Source: Prevotellamassilia timonensis (GTDB lineage Bacteria; Bacteroidota; Bacteroidia; Bacteroidales; Bacteroidaceae). From it: 64,000 nt of DNA. Both the position numbers and the translations under genes were made by a program. Positions 26,176 through 33,969 of this stretch are shown here, in pieces; position 1 is the first letter of the stretch, and each line of letters opens with the position of its first letter. Under the pieces are notes generated by a model. The model did no database searches and had not been told where the DNA came from. It saw only the letters and a list, made by a program, of their open reading frames with translations. The DNA lies in NCBI RefSeq assembly GCF_900106785.1, contig NZ_LT629845.1, positions 1 through 64,000 on the forward strand, read 5' to 3'.

Positions 26176-26211
26176 ACGACCGTAATTGTAGGTTTTTCAG
26201 TTGGAAAGACG

Positions 26212-26219
26212 TACTTTTG
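26212..26219 (+). promoter_or_regulatory. -7 box of the DUF4250-vanZ-DUF3822 unit
   Basis: TACTTTTG, 44 bp before the small gene at 26264 and 36 bp after the helicase stop. Confidence 0.55.
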
Positions 26220-26263
26220 CACTGCATAAGAATCGATTGTAAAATTTCAGAACAAATATTGAT

Positions 26264-26440
26264 ATGTCACTACCGCAAGACCCCATGATGCTTTTCAGCT
26301 ACGTTAATACCAAGTTGCGCGACGACTACAGCTCGCTCGACGCACTGTGTGATGACCTCGATGTGGACAAGCAGCAACTCGAACAGAAAATGGCCGATGC
26401 CGGATTTGAGTATAACCCTTCACAAAACAAGTTTTGGTGA
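26264..26440 (+). CDS. DUF4250 family small protein
   Basis: 58 aa: MSLPQDPMMLFSYVNTKLRD, then SSLDALCDDLDVD and the end FEYNPSQNKFW match the DUF4250 pattern (DPxMLxSxxNxKLRD). Function unknown. Its stop overlaps the start of the VanZ-like gene, so they are probably translated together. Confidence 0.85.
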   Translation: MSLPQDPMMLFSYVNTKLRDDYSSLDALCDDLDVDKQQLEQKMADAGFEYNPSQNKFW

Positions 26441-26835
26441 TATTGCAAAAGCTACGAAAATACTTTCCGCTCACATTGGCATGTGTGGCGCTGATATGGT
26501 ATCTGTGTCTGTTCCGTCCGCCTCATGTGCGCACGCTTGACGACATTCCTTATATCGACAAGATTGTGCATCTGTCCATGTATCTTGGCACATGCAGCGT
26601 GTTCTGGTTCGAATACAAGTGCAACGGCTATAAATGGCACAAGTGCCGCTTGGCCTTGATAGGTGTGGTGGCGCCCATTCTGATGAGTGGCGTGATAGAG
26701 TTGGCTCAGGCATATCTGACCACCTACCGCACAGGTGACTGGGCCGACTTTGCCACCAATAGCATGGGGGTGCTGCTCGCTTTGATAGTAAAATATTTTA
26801 TAGACCAAGCTCACGGCAAAATATGCCGCGGCTAA
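26437..26835 (+). CDS. VanZ-like membrane protein
   Basis: 132 aa from GTG 26437 (a TTG one codon earlier is also possible). Four hydrophobic helices; IDKIVHLSMYLGTCSVFW and SGVIELAQAYLTTYRTGDWADFATNSMGVLLA give the VanZ family signature (E and RTGDWxDxxxNxxG). Known VanZ proteins lower teicoplanin susceptibility; here the job is unknown. Overlaps the DUF4250 gene. Confidence 0.88.
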   Translation: MILQKLRKYFPLTLACVALIWYLCLFRPPHVRTLDDIPYIDKIVHLSMYLGTCSVFWFEYKCNGYKWHKCRLALIGVVAPILMSGVIELAQAYLTTYRTGDWADFATNSMGVLLALIVKYFIDQAHGKICRG

Positions 26836-26850
26836 ATCAGACCTACAATT

Positions 26851-27630
26851 TTGACCCTACATATCCGTATATCCGACACCGACATCTGCTTTGCCACCTA
26901 CGAAGCAGGTCAACCGCCGAAATTTGAATTTCACCCCTACCATGTGCGTCCGCAAGTGTCGCTCACGGTCAACCTGCGCATGGCCATGCAACAGGTTGAG
27001 ATGTTGCAGCAACAGTACGACAAGGTTGAGGTGTATGTTAATGCCACCGTCACCCCCGTGCCACTGGCCGAGTTTCAGGAGGAGGACGTTGAAACAACCT
27101 ACAACTTTTGTTTCACGCCCGGCGACAAGCAACGCGTGTTTTACGACACGGTGCCAGCCTCGAACGCCGTATTCCTTTTTGCCCTGCCAGAGGTGACATG
27201 CCGCACCCTCGAGGAGGCTTTTGGCGAGGTGCGCTATACCGCAGCCCTGACCCCCTTGGTGCAGCATTTTGCACAGAAGGGCATCGACACCACGCATGGC
27301 AAGCGTCTGTTCGTTTATACCCATGATGGGGTGATCGACGTGCTGGTGCTCGAAGACAGCCGCCTTGTAATGCTCAACACCTACATGGTGCGCACACTAA
27401 CCGATGTAGACTATTATGTGTTTAATTTGGTGCGCCATTTGGCACTCGATGTGGCCGAAACACCCCTGTTTGTGGCAGGCGCGCCCTTGCTGCGTGACCC
27501 TGTGATAGACGAGTTGCAGAAATATGCCCCCCGCGTGTATCCCGTCAATCCCTCGGCAGAGTTCAACCGCAATGTGGTATCAACCACCGAGGGGGTGCCG
27601 TACGACCTGATGTGTGCACTGCTTAAATAG
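26851..27630 (+). CDS. DUF3822 family protein
   Basis: 259 aa from TTG 26851, 15 bp after the VanZ-like gene. The actin/hexokinase-like outline and segments such as HTHGKRLFVYTHDGVIDVLVLEDSRL-type region (about 148-175) and FVAGAPLLRDPVIDELQKY fit DUF3822, a Bacteroidota family usually encoded just before rsmD and coaD. That order holds here with rsmD next. Function unknown. Confidence 0.85.
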   Translation: MTLHIRISDTDICFATYEAGQPPKFEFHPYHVRPQVSLTVNLRMAMQQVEMLQQQYDKVEVYVNATVTPVPLAEFQEEDVETTYNFCFTPGDKQRVFYDTVPASNAVFLFALPEVTCRTLEEAFGEVRYTAALTPLVQHFAQKGIDTTHGKRLFVYTHDGVIDVLVLEDSRLVMLNTYMVRTLTDVDYYVFNLVRHLALDVAETPLFVAGAPLLRDPVIDELQKYAPRVYPVNPSAEFNRNVVSTTEGVPYDLMCALLK

Positions 27631-27650
27631 CTATATTTACCCATTAACAC

Positions 27651-27704
27651 GCGTTGGCGGAATTCTGAGTTAACAAGTCAACTTGTTTGCTAATTCCGCC
27701 AATG
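27651..27704. repeat. F3 octamer palindrome, short copy
   Basis: GCGTTGGCGGAATTCTGAG ... GCTAATTCCGCCAATG with AGTTAACAAGTCAACTTG between. It ends 15 bp before rsmD. Confidence 0.7.
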
Positions 27705-27719
27705 TTTCTATTAAAGAAT

Positions 27720-28253
27720 ATGCGAATTATAACAGGAATATACAAAGGACGCCATTTTGAAGTGCCACGCACGTTCAAGGCCCGTCCCACAACCGATTTT
27801 GCTAAAGAAAACCTGTTCAATGTGTTGCGTGCATACGTAGACTTTGAAGATACCACCGCGCTCGACCTCTTTGGTGGTACGGGCAGCATATCGCTTGAGT
27901 TGCTATCGCGCGGCTGCCGGCGTGTGATGACCATCGAAAAGGACCGCCGCCACTTTGCTTTCATACAGCAGTGTCAGCGTGCTTTGGGCGATGAGGCGTG
28001 GACACCCATGTGTGGCGACGCCTTGCGCTTTATTGAACGTTGTGGCGAGTCGTTCGACTTGGTGTTTGCCGACCCGCCTTATGCACTGCCCGAACTCGGC
28101 GAATTGCCCGACCGCGTCATGCAGTCGGCTCTGCTGAAAGAGGGAGGCTTGTTCGTGCTTGAGCATGGCAAGAACTACGACTTCAGCAATCGCCCCGACT
28201 TTGTAGAACACCGTGCTTATGGCAGCGTAAACTTTAGTTTCTTCAGAAAATAA
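27720..28253 (+). CDS. rsmD: 16S rRNA (guanine-N2) methyltransferase RsmD
   Basis: 177 aa from ATG 27720 (MRIITGIYKGRHFEVP); the earlier ATG at 27687 is inside the repeat. SAM-binding motif LDLFGGTGSISLE (about 47-59) and catalytic DPPY (FADPPYA, about 117-123). Methylates G966 of 16S rRNA. The next gene begins 8 bp after its stop. Confidence 0.94.
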   Translation: MRIITGIYKGRHFEVPRTFKARPTTDFAKENLFNVLRAYVDFEDTTALDLFGGTGSISLELLSRGCRRVMTIEKDRRHFAFIQQCQRALGDEAWTPMCGDALRFIERCGESFDLVFADPPYALPELGELPDRVMQSALLKEGGLFVLEHGKNYDFSNRPDFVEHRAYGSVNFSFFRK

Positions 28254-28261
28254 GTGTCTTA

Positions 28262-29878
28262 ATGGCATATATAAATAGGATAGCGTTATTATTTGTCTTA
28301 TTGCTCGTGTTGGCTTCGTGTCGGCGCAGCCATGTGGCAGCTATCAAGCAATCCATGAGTCTGGCCGACAGCTTTCCAGACCGTGCATTGAATATTCTTG
28401 ACAGTGTCAGACAGCAAAAGGTGTCAGATGCTGAGCAACCATTATATGCTTTAGCCTATACAATGGCTTTGGGCAAAAAGAGCATTGAAGTGGACGATGA
28501 CAGCCTGTTGCGCATTGCATATAACTATTATAGCAAATTGCCCAACGACAGCCTGTATGGTCGCTGTATGTATTATATGGGAAACTACTTCCACAGAAGC
28601 GACAGCGACGCCAAAGCCATTTATTGTTTGAAAAAGTCGATAAAGGCTTCTATCGCTTTGCGTGATACCAATTATTGGTGCAACGCTTTGCGTGTGCTTT
28701 CTGAGTCAGAGCGTTACACCCATCCAAAACGCTCGTTGGCTTATCTCAACAAGTGTATTGCCATTTACAATTCCTATTCTCATGCCATAGTCTACAACAA
28801 ATTGGCCTTTGCCAATGCCCGGGTGTTGTACTATGCACAGACGAGTCATTACGACAAGGCAAGGGCAGAGATGAACGAGTCGCTAAAATTAGCTGAGGCG
28901 TATGGTGACACAGCGATGTTGGCAGACGGCTACATGTTGATGGCAATTATTGAGACCTGGAGCGAAAATGGCAAGGAGGCCGTAAAATGGGCAGAAAAGT
29001 TGTGGCAGTTGAGGCGGGAAGTTCGTGACCGTATAGTACTTGCCGAGAGTTATAGCTTGTTAGGCGAATACGAAAAGTGTGTGCAATTATTACGCCCTGT
29101 GATGCAGGGTAAAGATCTGGCAGATGCTTACGAGGCATATTCCATTTGCCAGGTTGCAGCAGTCCGCAAGCATGATGAGCAGGCCATATTAGCCTATACA
29201 GATTCGGCCACAAACACATTAGAGGTGCTGTTTCGCAATTCATTAGATGAAAGAAATAAGTATTATTCAGAGCTGATGCAGAAATCGTCAGAAAAGCGTG
29301 ATGCAGACAAACGTATGCTAATATATGTGGCGTCTATTGTTGTCTTGGCGGTGATTATTGTGTTGTTGGTATGTATGTGGCGGTATAAGCGTGCACACAT
29401 GAAGAAAATGCAAGCCATTGAACTCGACAATAAGAACAAAGAATTGGCTTTACAGCAACAATTAGCAGAGAAAGAAACCATGCTCCATAAGGTTGAGATG
29501 CGGCAACAACGTGAGAGGATAGACCTGTTGAAAAAGTATATTACCAATAATATAGACGTCGTAACGATGATAACGCAGAGTGCCAACGGGTTAGGTGCAC
29601 ATATTGAGATAGATGAAAATGGCTGGGAGGCTATAAGCAATTATCTCGAAAACGCTGATGATGGCTTTGTGTCAAAAATCCGACGTCTGCATGCCGATTT
29701 AGGAATTAACGACTTGCGCTTCCTGATGCTTGTGCGTATCGGGTTCTCTACAAAGACGCTTGCCCAAATATATTGCATCAACGAAGGCTCTGTTAAGCAA
29801 CGCCTGCTCAAGTATAAAGCAAAATTGAATATAACGGATTCCAAAATGTCAGTTCGTGAGTACGTGACGTCGTTGTAA
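28262..29878 (+). CDS. Membrane TPR regulator with C-terminal HTH
   Basis: 538 aa. A lipobox-like signal (LLLVLASCRR, Cys20) is followed by a periplasmic helical TPR region (about 30-340), one transmembrane helix (about 356-376, YVASIVVLAVIIVLLVCMW), a cytoplasmic coiled coil (about 380-430) and a C-terminal domain with a LuxR-like HTH (LRFLMLVRIGFSTKTLAQIYCINEGSVKQRLLKYKAKL, about 481-520). This layout is shared by SusR-like and TPR-type one-component sensors of Bacteroidota. It sits directly upstream of the two outer-membrane barrel genes and of four GTATACC boxes, so those are likely targets. Confidence 0.82.
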   Translation: MAYINRIALLFVLLLVLASCRRSHVAAIKQSMSLADSFPDRALNILDSVRQQKVSDAEQPLYALAYTMALGKKSIEVDDDSLLRIAYNYYSKLPNDSLYGRCMYYMGNYFHRSDSDAKAIYCLKKSIKASIALRDTNYWCNALRVLSESERYTHPKRSLAYLNKCIAIYNSYSHAIVYNKLAFANARVLYYAQTSHYDKARAEMNESLKLAEAYGDTAMLADGYMLMAIIETWSENGKEAVKWAEKLWQLRREVRDRIVLAESYSLLGEYEKCVQLLRPVMQGKDLADAYEAYSICQVAAVRKHDEQAILAYTDSATNTLEVLFRNSLDERNKYYSELMQKSSEKRDADKRMLIYVASIVVLAVIIVLLVCMWRYKRAHMKKMQAIELDNKNKELALQQQLAEKETMLHKVEMRQQRERIDLLKKYITNNIDVVTMITQSANGLGAHIEIDENGWEAISNYLENADDGFVSKIRRLHADLGINDLRFLMLVRIGFSTKTLAQIYCINEGSVKQRLLKYKAKLNITDSKMSVREYVTSL

Positions 29879-29885
29879 TGCAAAT

Positions 29886-30012
29886 GTATACCATCTGTAT
29901 ACCTTGCTAAATATGAAAATATATTGATAATCAATAAGTTCGTATAAAACAAGGTATACCCGTGAAGTATACCTGCTTTTTTTGTTATACAGCACCGAAC
30001 TGCGTAATTTTG
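29886..30012 (+). promoter_or_regulatory. Operator (four GTATACC boxes) and promoter of the barrel gene
   Basis: GTATACC occurs at 29886-29892, 29897-29903, within GGTATACC at 29953-29960, and at 29967-29973. The first two are direct repeats 11 bp apart. The last two form the inverted pair AGGTATAC...GTATACCT. TTTG (29981-29984), 20 bp and TAATTTTG (30005-30012) follow at once. Boxes just upstream of the -33 element are placed as for an activator. The leader after it (30013-30171) has a seven-codon frame (MKLKRCI) and a small hairpin ACCCCC...AGGGGT near 30121. Confidence 0.65.
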
Positions 30013-30171
30013 CAACATCAAATCTTAAAACAACATAGTATGAAACTTAAACGATGTATATAGATTTTACAAAGGCTCCTACAAAGTCAGCCAATAGTGA
30101 TATTATTTCCGATTTTATATACCCCCTTTAAGGGGTGCTAATCATTATTTTTTAACTTACTTGATGATATT

Positions 30172-33075
30172 ATGCGTAAGATATTTATAGGTGTAATGAG
30201 TGCGTTGTGTATGAATCTATACGCACAAAAGAATGATTCTATAAACGTGTTGGTACCAGTGGCAGACGCCTTTACAGGCAAAGTGATAGAAAATGGCAAG
30301 GTTGAGGTACTGGCTTTAGATTCAACATTTATAGCAGAGGGACAATGGAGTTATTCTGAAGATAATGGCGTACGTACTGAAACTTGGCTGAATTTACGGG
30401 TTCCGAGTAATGGACGTTATCTGCTGCGTTTAACACAGAATGATTATTTTACAACATATCAGCAAATAGTCATAGAAAGGTCGAAACGTGCTGGAGCTGA
30501 TGGTTACGTTACATTGAAAGATAAAATCAAGATGCGCAAACGTCCAGATGCAATGAAAGATAAGCAACTGGGCGAGGCTGTGGTTACAGCCACAAAAATC
30601 AAGATGGTGATGAAGGGAGATACCATTGTATACAATGCAGATGCTTTTCAACTGTCAAAAGGCTCAATGCTCGATGCACTCATAGAGCAGTTGCCAGGTG
30701 CAGAATTAAAAGATAATGGCGTAATTACGGTTAATGGAAAACAGGTCAGCAGTTTGCTTGTTAATGGTAAAGACTTTTTCCGCGGTGACCCCAAAGTGGC
30801 ACTTGAAAATTTGCCGGCCTATATGGTGAACAAGGTAAAAGTGTATGAGAAGGAAACCGATTTTGAGAAATTCTCAGGCATAAAAGAGCGGGAACGCCCC
30901 TTGGTGATGGATGTAAATCTTAAAAAGCAATATAGCATAGGTTGGATAGCTAATGCCGAGGCAGCCTATGGCACAAAAGATAAATATTTAGGCCGTCTGT
31001 TTGCTTTGCGCTTTACCGACTGTTCGCGTATTGCCATGTATGGCAACATCAACAATACCAACGACACACGTCGTGCAGGTTCAAAGGGCGATTGGACACC
31101 AAGCAGCTTGCCTGAAGGGGTGCAAACGAGTCGTACCGGTGGGGCAGAGTACTATTACGAAAACCGTCAAAAGACTTTACAATGGACCAGTAACCTCACT
31201 GTGAGTGATGTAGATAACAATACGTCTACTTTTACGAACAGCGAGAGCTTTTTGCCGTCAAATAACTTCTACTCTCAGAGCAAGCAAAATGGTAACCATG
31301 ACTTTACTACGTTATCGACAAACCATGAATTTGTGGTAAACAAAGCTGGGCGTCATAAAGGTGGCGTAAACTTTTCTGGCTATAAAAATAGTGCAAACTC
31401 CTTGAAACTATATGGTGGGTTCAATAGCGACCCTTATGCATTGATACAAGCCGGTGCGCTCGATTCATTGTTTATGCCAGGTAACAATAAAATCAAAGAA
31501 ATAGCACAATATCGCCGCCGTGAACAAAGTATGCTCAATGGGAAATATTGGAGTGTAACAGCACCTTACAATTTGTGGCTATTCCCTTTCAAAGATAAAG
31601 GCATATACGATTTCTTCTCGTTAAACGTTGTAGGTAGTTATGACAAATACACACATGATGCTTTTAATACGTATAATTTGCAGTACCTCAATGGCACGTC
31701 AAATGATGAGTACAGAAACCGCTATCAGCCTAAAACAGAGAGACACTATAACTACAGCGCAGATTTAACCTACCTCACAGTGTTTGGCGATTTCCAGCCC
31801 AGCATAATGTACGGGTATTCGCAAGATTATCGCAGTGGACGTGATGAGCTGTATCGTCTTGACAAGTTGGACAACTGGAGCCAGAACAGCAACGCTACGC
31901 TTGGCACCCTGCCTTCTGCCTCTTCAGAGTTGCAGGACGTACTTGACTTGCAGAATAGTGTATATTCATCATTGTGGAAACGTTTGCACCAACTGAATTT
32001 TGAAGTACGTTATCGTAATAAGGCCGCTAATAATACCGAGGTGACTGTTACGTTTCCTGTCAATATTGAACTGGACCACTTGCTATACAATCGCAGTGGA
32101 CGACATTTTGATTTACATCGCACCAAGCCTCTCTTCATGGCCAAAGGTGCAATGCAACAAGTATTTCGTAAAGAAGGTGAATGGGAATTTGTCAGTTTGA
32201 AACTGAACTACAACTTCACACGTCGCCAGCCCGATCTTGTTAAAAACCTCGATGTGGTAGACGATAGCAACCCGCTCTATATACAGAATGGTAATTCGGG
32301 CCTGAAGACTACAGCCATGCACAATGTAATGTTCGAGATATATGTGCGGCAAAAGCGGACTTACAGGTTCAACTTCTCATATAACCGCACGCACAACGCG
32401 TTGGCTACAGAACGCACCTTTGTGCCTACAACAGGTGGTTATATCGTGCGCCCTGTAAATGTTAACGGAAATTGGACTACCGATGGCAAGTTCAATATCA
32501 CGCATAATCTTGGTAAAAAGAAACTCTTTACGCTGAGCAACAGCACCTCTTACACATTTAGCCACAGTGTGGATATGGCAAACATTGCAGGTTCTGTAAA
32601 TAACGCCCTCAGCACTATTAAGAACCTCTATCTGCACGAGCAACTGTCGCTCGATTATAGCAAGAATGGCTGGAATATCGGTGCCAAGGCGCGTGCCAGC
32701 TACAGCCATTTAGCAGGCAACCGTGCCGACTTCAACACCATCAATGCGTGGGATTACAACTATGGCATTACAGCCCGCATACCCATACCGGGCGGTATAG
32801 GTTTGAGCACAGACTTCACCATATTCAGCCGCCGTGGCTACGACGACCCAAGCCTCAATAGCGACGATGTGGTGTGGAACATGCGTCTGGAGCGCAGTGT
32901 GCTGAACGGCAATCTCACCTTTGCCGTTGACGGCTTCGACATTCTGCATAACCTGTCAAAGGTGACGCGCACCGTCAATGCCCAGGGCCGCATAGAAAGC
33001 TACTCAAATGTGCTGCCGTCGTACTTCATGGCGCACGTGATATACAAGCTCAATATTCAGCCAAAGAAGAAGTGA
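30172..33075 (+). CDS. Large outer-membrane beta-barrel protein A
   Basis: 967 aa with a cleavable signal peptide (MRKIFIGVMSALCMNLYAQ). An N-terminal carboxypeptidase-like regulatory fold (about 20-120), then a plug-like segment (KQLGEAVVTATKIKMVMKGD, KDNGVITVNGKQVSSLLVNG, about 135-225) and a long C-terminal barrel of the OMP_b-brl_3 type. It lacks a SusD partner. This is the TonB-dependent-receptor-like group without a known substrate. Strong paralogue of the gene at 33970; the last 450 bp of the two are almost identical at DNA level. Confidence 0.85.
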   Translation: MRKIFIGVMSALCMNLYAQKNDSINVLVPVADAFTGKVIENGKVEVLALDSTFIAEGQWSYSEDNGVRTETWLNLRVPSNGRYLLRLTQNDYFTTYQQIVIERSKRAGADGYVTLKDKIKMRKRPDAMKDKQLGEAVVTATKIKMVMKGDTIVYNADAFQLSKGSMLDALIEQLPGAELKDNGVITVNGKQVSSLLVNGKDFFRGDPKVALENLPAYMVNKVKVYEKETDFEKFSGIKERERPLVMDVNLKKQYSIGWIANAEAAYGTKDKYLGRLFALRFTDCSRIAMYGNINNTNDTRRAGSKGDWTPSSLPEGVQTSRTGGAEYYYENRQKTLQWTSNLTVSDVDNNTSTFTNSESFLPSNNFYSQSKQNGNHDFTTLSTNHEFVVNKAGRHKGGVNFSGYKNSANSLKLYGGFNSDPYALIQAGALDSLFMPGNNKIKEIAQYRRREQSMLNGKYWSVTAPYNLWLFPFKDKGIYDFFSLNVVGSYDKYTHDAFNTYNLQYLNGTSNDEYRNRYQPKTERHYNYSADLTYLTVFGDFQPSIMYGYSQDYRSGRDELYRLDKLDNWSQNSNATLGTLPSASSELQDVLDLQNSVYSSLWKRLHQLNFEVRYRNKAANNTEVTVTFPVNIELDHLLYNRSGRHFDLHRTKPLFMAKGAMQQVFRKEGEWEFVSLKLNYNFTRRQPDLVKNLDVVDDSNPLYIQNGNSGLKTTAMHNVMFEIYVRQKRTYRFNFSYNRTHNALATERTFVPTTGGYIVRPVNVNGNWTTDGKFNITHNLGKKKLFTLSNSTSYTFSHSVDMANIAGSVNNALSTIKNLYLHEQLSLDYSKNGWNIGAKARASYSHLAGNRADFNTINAWDYNYGITARIPIPGGIGLSTDFTIFSRRGYDDPSLNSDDVVWNMRLERSVLNGNLTFAVDGFDILHNLSKVTRTVNAQGRIESYSNVLPSYFMAHVIYKLNIQPKKK

Positions 33076-33149
33076 TGGGTTCAGGTATTGACGTGCCGAA
33101 CAAATAATATAGGGTGATTACAGACTTTCTCTATAAAAATGCAGAAAAG

Positions 33150-33182
33150 TTTGCAATATGTAAAAAAATAAGCCTATATTTG
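33150..33182 (+). promoter_or_regulatory. Promoter of the glycosyltransferase remnant
   Basis: TTTG (33150-33153), a 21-bp spacer and TATATTTG (33175-33182). Confidence 0.65.
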
Positions 33183-33317
33183 CGCGTAAAGTTCAATCGA
33201 GTGCCAAAGACTCAACAATGCTTGACATTCGATAACCGGCTTATAAAGCGGCTCTTTGAAGATGAGCATGTGACTTTAAGTTACTATTACTAACCTTATC
33301 AAATATCCAATCCTATC

Positions 33318-33857
33318 ATGTCAAACTATAGCAAACCTCCTACCGTATCCGTTTGCATGCCCATGTACAATGCTGCGTTACATTTGCAAGAGTGTCTTGA
33401 CAGCATACTCTCGCAAACATTTGGTGATTTTGAACTGTTGATAGTGGATGATGGTTCAACTGATGAGAGTGTGGCCATAGTTGAGGCATGCAACGATACG
33501 CGTGTGCGCTTGATAAAGAATGAACATGACTATATCGCATCGCTTAATTTGTTGCTGGCAGAGGCAAAGGGCAAATATATTGCACGCATGGACGCTGACG
33601 ATGTGATGATGCCATACCGACTCGAAGTGCAACATGGGTATATGGAAAAACACCCAGAGGTGGGTGTGCTTGGTGGTGGCTTGCTTCGTTTTGGCAAGGC
33701 CGAGGGGTGTGTGCAGCCTATTAGCAATGTGACGATGTACGACATGGTGAATGTCTGCTGCATGGCTCACCCTACGGTAATGATGCGTGCCTCGGTGTTG
33801 CGTGAGGGTGGACTTGTGTGGCTTGCTTTAATAACTGCAAGTTGTAGCCGTTGGTGA
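33318..33857 (+). pseudogene. Truncated family 2 glycosyltransferase
   Basis: 179 aa, beginning with a normal GT2 start (VSVCMPMYNAALHLQECLDS), the nucleotide-binding DDGSTDES and the DxD motif MDADD (about residues 92-96). After VMMRASVLREGG (about 159-168) the expected remaining domain of about 100 aa is missing and the frame runs into unrelated WLALITASCSRW. It still has a promoter. It lies between two paralogous barrel genes and was probably cut when that locus was rearranged. Confidence 0.75.
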
Positions 33858-33879
33858 CCACTAACATGACTCTGTTAAG

Positions 33880-33934
33880 AATAATGTGGGCGTTGTTTCC
33901 TCCAGTTTTTGCGTGATTCGCGGCCCACATTATT
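33880..33934. other. 12-bp hairpin before barrel gene B
   Basis: AATAATGTGGGC (33880-33891) pairs perfectly with GCCCACATTATT (33923-33934). There is no T-run after it. It may end the remnant's transcript or mark a rearrangement junction. Confidence 0.5.
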
Positions 33935-33969
33935 CATTAACAAACCGCTAATATTCTTAATTAAGTACC

